Shown: positions 1 to 8,611 of the stretch, piece after piece
How positions within the stretch are numbered: the first letter of the stretch is position 1
How the letters are laid out: every line of letters begins with the position of its first letter
Source: Methylorubrum populi
Lineage (GTDB): Bacteria > Pseudomonadota > Alphaproteobacteria > Rhizobiales > Beijerinckiaceae
DNA: 64,000 bases
Direction of reading: 5' to 3'
NCBI GenBank assembly: GCA_036946625.1
Contig: JAQIIU010000003.1
Coordinates: forward strand, 321,961-385,960
Position numbers and translations under genes: made by a program
Notes under the pieces: generated by a model
Seen by the model: only the letters and a program-made list of their open reading frames with translations
The model's database searches: none
What the model was told of the DNA's origin: nothing

Positions 1-1
1 G

Positions 2-163
2 AGCGGTGTCCGCGCCCTGGCACGGGCACTCGGCCGGGATGTCAAGCGCGTGCACGCGGACGTGGCGGCGTTGGCGAAGCTCGGCCTCGTCACGCGGGCG
101 GATGACGGCCGCCTGTCGAGCGAGGTGGACGAGATCGCATCGACGATCCGCATCGCCGCATAG
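2..163 (+). CDS. C-terminal fragment of a winged-helix DNA-binding protein (HVO_A0114/COG4190-like)
   Basis: Only the last 53 residues lie in the window and the gene starts upstream of base 1. The visible segment (LARALGRDVKRVHADVAALAKLG starts at about residue 5 of the fragment) has a recognition-helix pattern RDVKRVHxDVxAL followed by a short wing (GLVTRADDGRLSSE), typical of the COG4190/HVO_A0114 winged-helix family. Such proteins often act as the DNA-binding half of toxin-antitoxin pairs of the TumE/DUF6516 type, but the partner would lie outside the window, so this role is only possible. The stop is followed immediately, from base 164, by an intergenic palindromic repeat. Family call is from motif recognition. 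Confidence 0.6.
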   Translation, partial: SGVRALARALGRDVKRVHADVAALAKLGLVTRADDGRLSSEVDEIASTIRIAA

Positions 164-260
164 AGCCTCGTCCCGAAAGGTGGCTGCCGGCTTGTCCGAA
201 AAGACGATGCAACATCGAAAACCGAGAGCCTCGTCTGGATCCGATATCCAGGACGAGGCT
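164..260. repeat. Family A palindromic repeat, copy 1 (47-bp unit plus 34-bp palindrome)
   Basis: A 47-bp unit (164-210) begins AGCCTCGTCCCGAAAGG and ends GACGATGC. A 16-bp A-rich linker follows, then a 34-bp palindrome (227-260) whose arms read AGCCTCGTC and GACGAGGCT around GGATCCGATATCC. The same arrangement with two 47-bp units recurs at 1263-1422 on the other side of the glycosyltransferase gene. It starts directly at the stop codon of the preceding gene. Non-coding; likely a REP/BIME-like element. Confidence 0.75.
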
Positions 261-313
261 CCAGACCGAGGCGCGGCGGGATTCCGCCCGCCGAGCGACG
301 ATCTTCGATCCGC

Positions 314-1243
314 CTACCAGGGCCGCGGCGCCCCGAAAATCCTGCGCCGCACGAAGCGCCCCGCCGCCTCCGCCCGCGGCCGGTGCAGGTGAATCAGCCG
401 CCAGCGCCGGTGCTCCCGCGGCGTGACCGGCCGCGCCAGTTCCGGGACGGCGGCGTAGCGGGACCGCAGCCGCGCGGCCTCCTGCGGCGCGACGTTCTCG
501 GCATGGGCCAGGAGATGGCGCATCGCGTCGAGCGTCGGTCCGATCCAGCCCTCCGTCCGGGGGCAGGGCTCGGTCTCCGTGGCGGCACCGGGCACGGGGC
601 GGGGATAGCGGTTGATCCGGATCTCCCCGTGGCGCAGGCCGAGGATGGCCTCGGGCCGCTGCGGGTCCGGCTCGGCCGGGCCGAAGTCGCTCATCAGCCG
701 CTCGCCCTGCAGCAGTTCCGCCCCATGCGCGTCGCGGATCGTCGCGACGGCGCCCTGCCGGTAGACCGACCGGACGACCCGGTTCTCCGCGCGGTCCGAC
801 CCTGCGAGGGCGCGGGGGAAGCGGCGCAGGACGAGACCGGGATCGGGCTCCACCGGATGCCCGGTGTCGAACACGCGCCGGTTGACCGCTACCGCGCCGG
901 CATGGGGCGGGATGCGGGCGAGCCAGCCGTCCAGCATGCGGCCGGGGGCCGGCATCAGGAACTCGTCGGTGTCGAGAATGGCGGCGAAGCGGAACAGCCG
1001 CGCCCGCGAGGCCAGGAAATGGTCGTAGGCCGCATGACGCGGCGTGCAGTCGAGCCGGGTCGGACAGGGCAGGGTGGTGACGCCGAGGCCCTCGTGGAGC
1101 TTCAGGACCGCGGCCGCCTCGGCGTCGATGCCGTTGTCGTAGACCACGACGTGACGCACGCCGACCGCCCGGTGGAAGGCGAGCCACTCGAACAGGCCCG
1201 GCACCGCGCCCTCGCAGACCGTGACGATGGCGAATGTCCGCAT
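314..1243 (-). CDS. Glycosyltransferase family 2-like protein (Glyco_tranf_2_4 type)
   Basis: A 309-residue putative glycosyltransferase without a signal peptide or membrane segment, so probably cytosolic. The N-terminus has an alternating strand/helix pattern with VVVYDNGID (residues 32-40), the nucleotide-sugar fold beginning seen in this group. A DTDEF motif at 91-95 matches the metal/nucleotide-binding DxD found in Glyco_tranf_2_4 and GT92-like enzymes. The start at 1243 is preceded by a good ribosome site (GAGGAGAG). The C-terminal third is Arg/His rich. Donor and acceptor cannot be inferred, and there are no polysaccharide genes beside it. It sits alone between two copies of repeat family A, which suggests a mobile or separately acquired cargo unit, but this is inference. 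Confidence 0.75.
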   Translation of the reverse strand: MRTFAIVTVCEGAVPGLFEWLAFHRAVGVRHVVVYDNGIDAEAAAVLKLHEGLGVTTLPCPTRLDCTPRHAAYDHFLASRARLFRFAAILDTDEFLMPAPGRMLDGWLARIPPHAGAVAVNRRVFDTGHPVEPDPGLVLRRFPRALAGSDRAENRVVRSVYRQGAVATIRDAHGAELLQGERLMSDFGPAEPDPQRPEAILGLRHGEIRINRYPRPVPGAATETEPCPRTEGWIGPTLDAMRHLLAHAENVAPQEAARLRSRYAAVPELARPVTPREHRRWRLIHLHRPRAEAAGRFVRRRIFGAPRPW

Positions 1244-1262
1244 GCCGTCGCTCTCTCCTCAA

Positions 1263-1422
1263 AGCATCGTCCCGAAAGGTGGTTGCCGGCTTTCGGAAAA
1301 AGACGATGCGAAATCAAAAACCGAGAGCATCGTCCCGAAAGGCGGCCTCCGGCTTGTCTGAAAAGACGATGCACAATCGAAAACCGAGAGCATCGCCCTG
1401 GATCCGATATCCAGGGCGATGC
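1263..1422. repeat. Family A palindromic repeat, copy 2 (two 47-bp units plus 34-bp palindrome)
   Basis: Two 47-bp units at 1263-1309 and 1326-1372 (AGCATCGTCCCGAAAGG...GACGATGC) are separated by a 16-bp linker resembling AAATCAAAAACCGAG. A further linker leads to a 34-bp palindrome at 1389-1422 (AGCATCGCCCTGGATCC / GGATATCCAGGGCGATG-type arms). The element lies between the 5' end of the glycosyltransferase and the tyrA stop codon, ending one base before it. Linkers are near-identical, so this is not a CRISPR array. Confidence 0.8.
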
Positions 1423-1423
1423 G

Positions 1424-2362
1424 CTAGCCCTGCTTCGCCGCGGGCAAGGCCGCGCCGCGGGCGCGGCCGAAATCCGGCTCGGCCGTCTCCTGGCCCATGG
1501 CGACGATGCCGCGGCGGATCGCCCGGGTGCGGGTGAACAGCTCGTACAGGGCCTCGCCGTCGCCCCAGCGGATCGCCCGCGACAGGGCCGAGAGGTCCTC
1601 GTTGAAGCGCCCGAGCATCTCCAGCACCGCGTCGCGGTTGGTCAGGAAGATGTCGCGCCACATGGTCGGGTCGGAGGCCGCGATCCGGGTGAAATCGCGA
1701 AAACCGCCGGCGGAGAACTTGATCACCTCCGACTGCGTGACCTCTTCGAGGTCGGCGGCCGTGCCGACGATGTTGTAGGCGATCAGGTGCGGCACGTGGC
1801 TGGTGATGGCGAGCACGAGGTCGTGGTGCTCCGGCGTCATCGTCTCGACGATGGCGCCCAGGCCCTGCCACAGGCCCTGCACCCGCTCGACCACCGCGGC
1901 GTCCGCCCCGTCCGGCGGGGTGAGGATGCACCAGCGGTTCGAGAACAGGGTGGCGAAGCCCGAATCCGGCCCGGAATACTCGGTCCCCGCCACCGGATGG
2001 GCCGGCACGAACGGATTCCTTCGAGACAGGTGCGGCGTGACGGCCGCCACCACCGCCGCCTTGACCGAGCCGACATCGGAGACGACGGCGCCGGGCTTCA
2101 GGTGCGGTGCGATCTCGGCCGCCACCGCGCCGATGGCGCCGACCGGCACGCACAGGATCACGAGATCGGCCCCCGCCGCCGCGGACATCGCGGTGCCGGC
2201 CTCCTCGGCCAGCCCCAGCGCCTTCACCCGCTCGATCACGCCCGCGTCGCGGTCGATCGCCACGACCGCGCGGGCAAGCCCGTAGGTCCGCGCCCCGCGG
2301 GCGATCGAGGAGCCGATCAGGCCGAGGCCGACGATGGCGAGGCGCTCCACCCCCATGGTCAC
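1424..2362 (-). CDS. tyrA: Prephenate/arogenate dehydrogenase family protein (TyrA)
   Basis: Cytosolic NAD(P)-dependent dehydrogenase of tyrosine biosynthesis, oxidatively decarboxylating prephenate or arogenate. The N-terminus carries the Rossmann motif [12 protein letters not shown]; further on, [15 protein letters not shown] contains the conserved catalytic His region of the family, followed by the all-helical dimerisation domain. About 312 residues, normal for a monofunctional TyrA. I chose the GTG at 2362 because it overlaps the hisC stop in a GTGA arrangement, implying translational coupling; an ATG two codons later (2356) is an alternative. hisC-tyrA pairing is common in Rhizobiales, where HisC-type enzymes can also transaminate aromatic keto acids. 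The stop is followed directly by repeat family A. Confidence 0.93.
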   Translation of the reverse strand: MTMGVERLAIVGLGLIGSSIARGARTYGLARAVVAIDRDAGVIERVKALGLAEEAGTAMSAAAGADLVILCVPVGAIGAVAAEIAPHLKPGAVVSDVGSVKAAVVAAVTPHLSRRNPFVPAHPVAGTEYSGPDSGFATLFSNRWCILTPPDGADAAVVERVQGLWQGLGAIVETMTPEHHDLVLAITSHVPHLIAYNIVGTAADLEEVTQSEVIKFSAGGFRDFTRIAASDPTMWRDIFLTNRDAVLEMLGRFNEDLSALSRAIRWGDGEALYELFTRTRAIRRGIVAMGQETAEPDFGRARGAALPAAKQG

Positions 2363-3501
2363 GAACGCCGATCCCCCAGGAAGGCGGTCAGCGCATCGAC
2401 GAAGGCACGGTTGGCCTCCTCGCTGCCGACGCTCACCCGCAGGGCGTTGGGCAGGCCGTAGGAGGAGACGCGGCGCACGATCACGCCGGAGCGGGTCAGG
2501 TGTGCGTCGGCCTCCGCCGCCGTGCGGCCGGGCTCCTCCGAAAAGTGCACGAGCAGGAAGTTGCCGACGCTCGGCGTCGCGGTGAGCCCCAGCGTCTCGA
2601 CCGCGCGGGTGAGCCAGGCGAGCCACGCGTCGTTGTGGGCCGCCGCCGCCGCGACATGGGCCTCGTCGGCGATCGCCGCCGCGCCCGCCGCGATCGCCGC
2701 GGCCGACAGGTTGAACGGCCCGCGGATGCGGTTGAGCGCATCGACCACCGCCTCCGGCCCGACCATCCAGCCGATGCGCTGCGCCGCCAGCCCGTGGATC
2801 TTCGAGAAGGTGCGCGTCATCACGACGTTCGGCGCGTCGAGCGCCAGTTCGAGGCCGGCGGTGTAGTCGTCGGCGCGCACGTACTCGGCATAGGCCCCGT
2901 CGAGCACGAGGAGCACGTTGCCGGGCAGGCCGGCCTGCAGGCGTCGCACCGCCTCGAACGGCAGGTAGGTGCCGGTCGGGTTGTTGGGGTTGGCGAGGTA
3001 GACGATGCGGGTGCGCGGCGTCACCGCGGCGAGGATCGCGTCGACATCCGCCGTCAGGTCCGTCTCCGGCGCCACCACCGGCGTGCCGCCCGCGGTCAGG
3101 ATCGCGATGCGGTACACGAGGAAGCCGTGCGTGCAGTGGATGCCCTCGTCCCCGGGCCCGACGAAGGCGAGCGCCAGCAGGGTCAGCAATTCGTCCGAGC
3201 CGGCGCCGCAGACGATGCGGGCGGGGTCGAGGCCGTAGCGGGCGCCGATCGCGGTGCGCAGCCGCGTCGCGTTGCCGTCCGGGTAGAGCGCGAGGGTGGC
3301 GGCCTCCGCGCGCACCGCCTCGATCGCCCGCGGGCTCGGCCCCAGCGGCGTCTCGTTGGAGGAGAGCTTGTGGATCTTCGCCACGCCCGGCGCGGCGCTC
3401 TTGCCGGGCACGTAGGCCTCGATGGCGAGCACGCCGGGACGGGGCTGAGGGCCCAGGGAAGGGCGGGGCGCGGGATCGGTTGCGGGATTGATTTCGGACA
3501 T
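2359..3501 (-). CDS. hisC: Histidinol-phosphate aminotransferase
   Basis: PLP-dependent fold-type I aminotransferase converting imidazole-acetol phosphate to histidinol phosphate, and possibly also acting on aromatic keto acids given its coupling to tyrA. Visible landmarks are the substrate loop [12 protein letters not shown] near the N-terminus, [10 protein letters not shown] in the PLP pocket, and [15 protein letters not shown] containing the Schiff-base lysine and phosphate-binding Arg. Length 380 residues is normal. The start [10 protein letters not shown] at 3501 is preferred over an upstream in-frame Met because homology begins around residue 25 and the upstream extension is Arg/Trp/Cys-rich noise. 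The stop overlaps the tyrA start. A short inverted repeat (GGACGAC/GTCGTCC, 3525-3548) lies in its leader. Confidence 0.93.
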   Translation of the reverse strand: MSEINPATDPAPRPSLGPQPRPGVLAIEAYVPGKSAAPGVAKIHKLSSNETPLGPSPRAIEAVRAEAATLALYPDGNATRLRTAIGARYGLDPARIVCGAGSDELLTLLALAFVGPGDEGIHCTHGFLVYRIAILTAGGTPVVAPETDLTADVDAILAAVTPRTRIVYLANPNNPTGTYLPFEAVRRLQAGLPGNVLLVLDGAYAEYVRADDYTAGLELALDAPNVVMTRTFSKIHGLAAQRIGWMVGPEAVVDALNRIRGPFNLSAAAIAAGAAAIADEAHVAAAAAHNDAWLAWLTRAVETLGLTATPSVGNFLLVHFSEEPGRTAAEADAHLTRSGVIVRRVSSYGLPNALRVSVGSEEANRAFVDALTAFLGDRRS

Positions 3502-3595
3502 GGGCCAGGGCCAGCGGCAGGAGCGGACGACGAACGTGTCGGTCGTCCCTCTACAGCATTTCGCGCGGACGGGGAGCCGCCATCGCAGGGCCATC

Positions 3596-3651
3596 GCTCG
3601 AAGCCGCTCTGAGCGGGCTTCTCAGGACCATGGTCCTGGGAAGCTTCGAGC
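3596..3651. repeat. Nested inverted repeat upstream of hisC
   Basis: Outer arms CGCTCGAAGC (3596-3605) and GCTTCGAGCG (3642-3651) enclose a near-perfect 26-bp palindrome (3618-3643) with the 16-bp perfect core CAGGACCATGGTCCTG at 3623-3638. It lies about 95 bp upstream of the hisC start and immediately beside a family B repeat. It could extrude as a cruciform or act as a protein site; no poly-T tract follows, so a terminator role is unlikely. Confidence 0.6.
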
Positions 3652-3663
3652 GAAGCGAAAGCC

Positions 3664-3834
3664 TGATACCGTTTCCGATTGATCGCTTCGGGTTTGGCCC
3701 CCCTCCGTCATCGCGAGCGGCCGCGAAGCGATCCAGGGCGCGACAGATCCGGAAAGGCCGCGCCCTGGTTTGCCACGGCTTCGCCTCGCAAGGACGCAGG
3801 ACAGGCCGAACTCATCAACCGGATATCGTATGAG
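3664..3834. repeat. Family B MITE-like repeat, copy 1 (right end truncated)
   Basis: Begins TGATACCGTTTCCGAT, contains the internal palindromic core (CCGTCATCGCGAGCGGCCGC ... GGCTTCGCCTCGCAAGGACG) and ends near ATCAACCGGATATCGTATGAG. It aligns along most of its length with the copy at 18029-18215 but lacks that copy's terminal AAACCGTATCA. It fills most of the 452-bp gap between hisC and the TonB receptor gene; nothing coding is seen in that gap. Confidence 0.8.
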
Positions 3835-3880
3835 CCCGCGGAGGCGGGCGCCGGCGACTGAGGCTGGCCAAGAAAACCAG

Positions 3881-3907
3881 AGGGCCATCGCTTCAAGCGA
3901 TGGCCCT
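3881..3907 (-). terminator. Rho-independent terminator of the TonB receptor gene
   Basis: A 12-bp perfect stem (AGGGCCATCGCT / AGCGATGGCCCT) with a TCA loop lies 46 bases past the receptor stop. Read on the minus strand it is followed by CTGGTTTTCTTGG, a short T-rich tract. Confidence 0.7.
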
Positions 3908-3953
3908 GCCGCTCAGGCGGCCAGGGCCGTCCGGAAACGGGCCCCGCGGCGGT

Positions 3954-6194
3954 TCACCACTTGTAGCTCACGCTCGCCAGCACGCGGCGGGCCTCGCCGT
4001 AGAAGCACTCGTTGGCCGAGATGCACGAGGAGACGAAGCGGCGGTCGCCGATGTTGGTGGCGTTGATCGCCGCGCGCCAGTTGTCCCAGGTGTAGTGGAT
4101 CTGCGCGTCGAACAGCACGTATTCCGGCACCGTCAGGGTGTTGGCCACGTCCGCGAACGAGCGCCCGACGTAGCGGACGCCGCCGCCGAAGCCGAAGCCG
4201 CGCCAGTCGCCGGTCGGGATGGTGTAGTCGGCGAAGACCGAGGCCAGCACCTCCGGGATGCGGGTCGGCGTGCGTCCGACCTGATCGGCCTCGCCCTTGA
4301 TGGTCTGAAGGTCGTAGGCGGTGAAGGCGCCGACGAGGTTCAGACCCTGCGCGAGGTTGGCGACGGCCTGGACCTCGACGCCGCGCGAGCGCACCTCGCC
4401 GAGCGGCGCGCTGAAGAAGGTGCCGGGCACCGGCTGCAGCACGTTCTGGCGAACGAGGTCGAAGGCGGCCGCCGTCAGGAAGAAGCCGTAGCCGACGGGC
4501 TCGAACTTGACGCCGACTTCGACCTGCTCGCCGTATTCGGGCGCGAAGCTGCGGCCGTTGGCGTCCGAGCCGATCTGCGGCTGGAACGAGGTCGAGTAGC
4601 TGACGTAGGGCGCGAGTCCCTCGACGAAGTTGTAGATGAGGGCGGCACGGCCGCTGAAGGCCTCGTCGCTGCGGCGGCTGCTGTTGGTCGGGGTGAGCCG
4701 GTCGCGCACCACGTTGTCGGCGAAGTCCTGGCGGCCGCCGAGCACCAGGGTCAGGCGGTCGGTGAGCTTGATCTGGTCCTGCGCGTAGAGGCCGAGTTGC
4801 TGGAAGGTGTCGGCGTTGACCAGATAGGGCGCCGGGCGGCCGCTGATCTGGCCGTAGACGGGGTTGAGGAGGCTCAGCCCCGGAACGGCATAGAAGATCG
4901 GGAAGTTCGTGTTCTGGTTGTCGTGCAGGTCGTAGCGCTTGTAGTCGAGGCCGATCAGCAGATCGTGGGCGAAGATGCCGTCGAAGAAGCGGGCCTCGGC
5001 CTGGTTGTCGACCTGGAAGATCCCGACCTTCGAACTGGTCAGGAACTGGTAGCGGTTCAGCGTGGTCTCCGTCGCGGCGTCGACGTAGCCGGTCTGGTTC
5101 AGGTACGAGTTCTGGAAGGCGTCGCTGAACGAGTAGCGAAGGTTCTGCCGGAAGGTCCAGGTGTCGTCGATGGCGTGCTCGAACTCGTAGCCCGCGAACG
5201 CCTGCTCGCGCTGGAAGGTGTTGATCGCCGGATCGCCGACGTTGAGCGAGCGGGGGATGCGCAGGCCGCTGAGGTTCGGCCGCACGGTGCCGGAATAGGG
5301 CAGGAAGTTCGCCGTGACGGCGGTCGAGTCGCGTTGGTAGCTGGTCAGGAAGGTGAGCGAGGTGCCGGCGTCGGGACGATAGGTCAGGGCCGGGGCGATG
5401 TAGGCGCGGTCGTCGGGCGCGTTGTCCACCTGGGTGCCGCCCTGCCGGCCGAAGCCGGTGAGGCGATAGAACCAGTGGCCCGAATCGTCGGCCGGGCCGC
5501 CGATGTCGAAGGCGCCGTAGACCTGCCCGAACGAGCCGCCGCCGACCTCGACATAGCCGAAGGGCTGGGTCGTGGGCCGCTTGGTGATCTGGTTGATGAT
5601 GCCGCCGGGGTTGCCCGCGCCGAACAGCACCGCGGCCGGCCCGCGCAGCACCTCGATCCGCTCGAGGCCGAAGGTCTCGACCTTGAAGGTGCCGAAGCCG
5701 TAGTTCAGCACCTGAAGCCCGTCGCGGTAGATGCCGTAATCGCTGGCGATGAAGCCGCGCAGGGTGAAGTAGTCGACGCGGGTGTCGGCGCCGAAGGTGC
5801 CGGAATAGACGCCGGCCGTGTACTGCGTCGCCTGGGTGAGGGTCTGGGCCTTCTGCGCGTCGATCTGCTCGCGGCCGACCACGGTGATCGATTGCGGGGT
5901 CTCGATCAGCGGCGTGTTGGTCTTGGTCGCCGTGGCCGAGCGGGTGGCGACGTAGCCCGGCACCGGGCCGCGCGGATCCTCGGGCGCCACGCGCCCGTCC
6001 GGGCCGCGTTGGGCGGAGAGTCCCCCGCCGGTGGCGCCCGCGCCCCGGCCGCTGCCCTCGACCGACAGCTCCTCCAGGCGCGCCGTCGCCTGCTGCGCCG
6101 CGGCGCCGACCGTGAGGGCGACCAGCGAGGCGCCTGCCAGGGCGATCGTCCGCAGGGCGCGGACGCCGACGTGAGTGTGAACCGACCCCATCAC
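3954..6194 (-). CDS. TonB-dependent siderophore receptor
   Basis: Outer-membrane, TonB-energised ferric-siderophore uptake channel of 746 residues. An N-terminal signal peptide ends near GAAAQQATA (about residue 35) and is followed by a TonB-box-like LEELSVEG. The plug domain contains TPQSITVVGREQIDAQKAQTL and the family hallmark RIEVLRGPAAVLFGAGNPGGIINQ split over about residues 180-205. The rest is a beta-barrel ending in an aromatic residue (VSYKW), the usual C-terminal signature for outer-membrane insertion. No siderophore biosynthesis or ABC importer genes adjoin it, so the ligand is unknown. A terminator follows at 3881-3907. Iron-dependent control is expected for the family; a candidate upstream dyad is annotated separately. 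Confidence 0.93.
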   Translation of the reverse strand: MMGSVHTHVGVRALRTIALAGASLVALTVGAAAQQATARLEELSVEGSGRGAGATGGGLSAQRGPDGRVAPEDPRGPVPGYVATRSATATKTNTPLIETPQSITVVGREQIDAQKAQTLTQATQYTAGVYSGTFGADTRVDYFTLRGFIASDYGIYRDGLQVLNYGFGTFKVETFGLERIEVLRGPAAVLFGAGNPGGIINQITKRPTTQPFGYVEVGGGSFGQVYGAFDIGGPADDSGHWFYRLTGFGRQGGTQVDNAPDDRAYIAPALTYRPDAGTSLTFLTSYQRDSTAVTANFLPYSGTVRPNLSGLRIPRSLNVGDPAINTFQREQAFAGYEFEHAIDDTWTFRQNLRYSFSDAFQNSYLNQTGYVDAATETTLNRYQFLTSSKVGIFQVDNQAEARFFDGIFAHDLLIGLDYKRYDLHDNQNTNFPIFYAVPGLSLLNPVYGQISGRPAPYLVNADTFQQLGLYAQDQIKLTDRLTLVLGGRQDFADNVVRDRLTPTNSSRRSDEAFSGRAALIYNFVEGLAPYVSYSTSFQPQIGSDANGRSFAPEYGEQVEVGVKFEPVGYGFFLTAAAFDLVRQNVLQPVPGTFFSAPLGEVRSRGVEVQAVANLAQGLNLVGAFTAYDLQTIKGEADQVGRTPTRIPEVLASVFADYTIPTGDWRGFGFGGGVRYVGRSFADVANTLTVPEYVLFDAQIHYTWDNWRAAINATNIGDRRFVSSCISANECFYGEARRVLASVSYKW

Positions 6195-6262
6195 CTTCGA
6201 CCCCTCTCCAGCACAGCCGAAGGCCTCCGCAAGAACACGCGGAACCGGGCCGGTCGGTTGGA

Positions 6263-6300
6263 ATTATGCTAAACTGTTGTTGTTGCTTGCTTTTCGCAAC
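6263..6300 (-). promoter_or_regulatory. Possible promoter/operator of the TonB receptor gene
   Basis: An unusually AT-rich patch about 70-105 bases upstream of the receptor start holds a CATAAT -10-like hexamer (minus strand, 6263-6268) and a small dyad GTTGC-N9-GCAAC (6282-6300). It may be a Fur-, RirA- or Irr-type iron-responsive site, but it does not match a consensus I can quote with confidence and no convincing -35 is aligned. Confidence 0.3.
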
Positions 6301-6340
6301 ATCAGGGGTACGGGCCTCGGCCTGGAGGCGCAAGAGAGTG

Positions 6341-6388
6341 GCGCGCAAATCACCGGCCCTGTAGCCGGCAGGCCACAGGATTGCGCGC
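6341..6388 (-). terminator. Inverted repeat downstream of kup
   Basis: Arms GCGCGCAA (6341-6348) and TTGCGCGC (6381-6388) enclose an inner CCGGC/GCCGG hairpin, 72 bases past the kup stop. No T tract follows on the minus strand, so this is a weak terminator candidate or merely an mRNA-stabilising structure. Confidence 0.35.
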
Positions 6389-6459
6389 AACCTTTCGTTG
6401 CCGTGCGAGCGTGCCGTGCGACCGCTCGGCGGCCGTGGCGGGGGCGGAGCGAGCCCGCG

Positions 6460-8451
6460 CTACACCGTGACCTGCGTGCCGACCTCGACGACGCGGCCGG
6501 TCGGGATCTGGAAGAAGTCCGTGGCGTCGTTGGCGTTCTTGGCCAGCGTGATGAAGATCCGGTCCTGCCACAGCGGCATGCCGGAATGGGCGGCCGGGCG
6601 GATCGAGCGGCGCGACAGGAAGAACGAGGTCGACATGATGTCGAACTTGAAGCCCTCGCGCTTGAGGAGCGCCAGGGTGCGGGGGATGTTGGGCGTCTCC
6701 ATGTAGCCGAAGCGCATCACCACCCGGTAGAAGCCGAAGCCGACGGGCTCGATGCGCACCCGCTCTCCCTGCGTCGCGCGGGGCCGGTCCATGGTCTCGA
6801 CGGTGAGCACCACGTTCTTCTCGTGGATCACCTTGTTGTGCTTCATGTTGTGCAGGAGGGCGGCCGGGGCGATCCCGGGATCGCTGGTGAGGAACACCGC
6901 GGTGCCCTTCACCCGCTGGTAGGAGGTGCTCTTCTCCAGCATGCCGACGAGTTCGATCAGCGGCACGTCGGTCTTGCGGGTCTTGTTGAACAGGATGGTG
7001 ACGCCCCGCACCCAGGTCCGCATCATCAGCATCAGGCCGCCGGCCAGCATCAGCGGCACGTAGCCGCCCTCGTGCAGCTTCAAGAGGTTCGAGAGCAGGA
7101 ACAGGGATTCGAGCACGATGAAGGGCATGATCACCGCCGCCGAGACGAGCGGGGAGAGGCGCGCCACCTTCCACAGCACCACGTAGGCCATGCTGGCGGT
7201 GAGCAGCATCGTGCCCGTCACGGCGATGCCGTAGGCCGAGGCGAGCGCCGAGGAGGAGCGGAAGGTCACCGCCAGGATCACGACGCCGAGGCCCAGCAGG
7301 GTGTTGATCTGCGGCAGGTAGATCTGGCCCGAATGCGCCTCGGAGGTGTGGCGGATCTCCATGCGCGGCAGCATGCCGAGCTGGATCGCCTGCCGCGACA
7401 GGGAGAAGGCACCGGTGATGACCGCCTGGCTCGCGGTGACGGTGGCCAGAGTCGCCAGCAGCACCATGGGGATCAGGCCCCATTCCGGCACGAGCTGGTA
7501 GAACGGGTCCGTGGTCTCGGGCTTGGCCAGCACGAGGGCGGTCTGGCCGAGATAGTTCAGGACGAGGCAGGGCGCGACGAGGCCGAGCCACGCCACCTGG
7601 ATCGGGCGGCGGCCGAAATGGCCGAGATCGGCGAAAAGGGCCTCCGCACCGGTCACCGCCAGGAACACCGCGCCCAGCGCCACCAGCGCGCCGGTGCCGT
7701 GGCCGAGCAGGTAATGCACCGCGTACCAGGGATTGAAGGCGGCGAGCACGCCCGGATTGCCGGCGATGTGGGGCAGGGCGGCGGCGGCCATCGCCAGGAA
7801 CCACACCACCATGGCCGGCCCGAAGAAGGTCGCCACCCGCGCCGTTCCGTGGCTCTGGACCGCGAACAGGCCGAGGATGATCGCCACCGTGATCGGCAGC
7901 ACGTAGTCGTCGAAGGCCGGGGTGACGAGCTTCAGGCCCTCCACCGCCGAGAGCACCGAGATCGCCGGGGTGATGACGGAATCGCCGTAGAACAGCGAGG
8001 CGCCGAGCAGGCCGAGCATGAACACGATCTTGGAGCCGCCGAGCGCGTGGCGGGCCTGGGCCATCAGCGAGAGGATGCCGCCCTCGCCGTTGTTGTCCAT
8101 GCGCAGCAGGATCGCGACGTACTTGATCGTCACGATCAACAGGAGCGCCCAGACGATCAGCGACGCGGTGCCGATCACCTCCTCGGCCAGCAGGATGCCG
8201 TCGCTGCGCGAGGGACCAAGCGCCTCGCGGAAGGCGTAGAGCGGGCTCGTGCCGATATCGCCGTAGACCACGCCGACGGAGCCGATCGTCAGCGCCCAGA
8301 AGCCGGCCTTGGCGTGCCCCTCGGCGTCGGACGCATCGGCGCCCGCCGGGGCCGTGAGCGGACCGCCCTCGCCGGGGGCCGGCCCGTCCGCGGCGGGAGC
8401 GGCCGGCAGGCCCGGGCCGGCGGCGCTTGAGGGGCTGGCAGGCTGGGTCAT
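6460..8451 (-). CDS. kup: Low-affinity potassium transporter Kup
   Basis: Inner-membrane K+ uptake protein of the KUP/HAK/KT family (663 residues, 12 predicted membrane helices followed by a cytoplasmic C-terminal region). A Pro/Ala/Gly-rich cytosolic leader of about 45 residues precedes the first helix, which carries the family signature [19 protein letters not shown]. Internal [18 protein letters not shown] and [14 protein letters not shown] are also characteristic. The start MTQPASP at 8451 was chosen because the frame extending upstream is low-quality and because the family motif lies about 65 residues in. It is transcribed in the same direction as ispG, but a probable terminator separates them, so it is likely a separate transcription unit. 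Confidence 0.95.
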   Translation of the reverse strand: MTQPASPSSAAGPGLPAAPAADGPAPGEGGPLTAPAGADASDAEGHAKAGFWALTIGSVGVVYGDIGTSPLYAFREALGPSRSDGILLAEEVIGTASLIVWALLLIVTIKYVAILLRMDNNGEGGILSLMAQARHALGGSKIVFMLGLLGASLFYGDSVITPAISVLSAVEGLKLVTPAFDDYVLPITVAIILGLFAVQSHGTARVATFFGPAMVVWFLAMAAAALPHIAGNPGVLAAFNPWYAVHYLLGHGTGALVALGAVFLAVTGAEALFADLGHFGRRPIQVAWLGLVAPCLVLNYLGQTALVLAKPETTDPFYQLVPEWGLIPMVLLATLATVTASQAVITGAFSLSRQAIQLGMLPRMEIRHTSEAHSGQIYLPQINTLLGLGVVILAVTFRSSSALASAYGIAVTGTMLLTASMAYVVLWKVARLSPLVSAAVIMPFIVLESLFLLSNLLKLHEGGYVPLMLAGGLMLMMRTWVRGVTILFNKTRKTDVPLIELVGMLEKSTSYQRVKGTAVFLTSDPGIAPAALLHNMKHNKVIHEKNVVLTVETMDRPRATQGERVRIEPVGFGFYRVVMRFGYMETPNIPRTLALLKREGFKFDIMSTSFFLSRRSIRPAAHSGMPLWQDRIFITLAKNANDATDFFQIPTGRVVEVGTQVTV

Positions 8452-8555
8452 CGGGCAGGCTTGCCTGGGCTCGCGCGTCGTCCGGCCGGATGTGCCGGAG
8501 GCGCATGAAGGAAATGCGTCGGTGGTGGAGCGGGCAGCCCGTCCCGAAACGGCAA

Positions 8556-8601
8556 AGACGGCCGCCCCCATCCACCGCACGGGTGTCGGAGGCGGCCGTC
8601 T
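8556..8601 (-). terminator. Rho-independent terminator of ispG
   Basis: Eleven-bp stem AGACGGCCGCC (8556-8566) with GGCGGCCGTCT (8591-8601), beginning 10 bases past the ispG stop. On the minus strand the second arm is followed by TTTGCCGTTTCG, a moderately T-rich tail. Confidence 0.6.
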
Positions 8602-8611
8602 CGGGGAAAAC

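Noticed and set aside
1263..1372. Regularly spaced 47-bp repeats resembling a mini CRISPR array
   Set aside because: Only two units, linkers nearly identical to each other, units end in a palindrome and the same structure recurs at 164-260; no cas genes. It is an intergenic palindromic repeat.
3502..3594. Upstream extension of hisC to an earlier Met
   Set aside because: The extra 31 residues are Arg/Trp/Cys-rich and precede the normal HisC N-terminus; [10 protein letters not shown] is a better start.
3900..6272. A 790-codon open frame on the plus strand opposite the TonB receptor
   Set aside because: Val/Gly/Arg/Glu-biased shadow frame caused by high GC; the minus strand has complete signal peptide, plug and barrel motifs.
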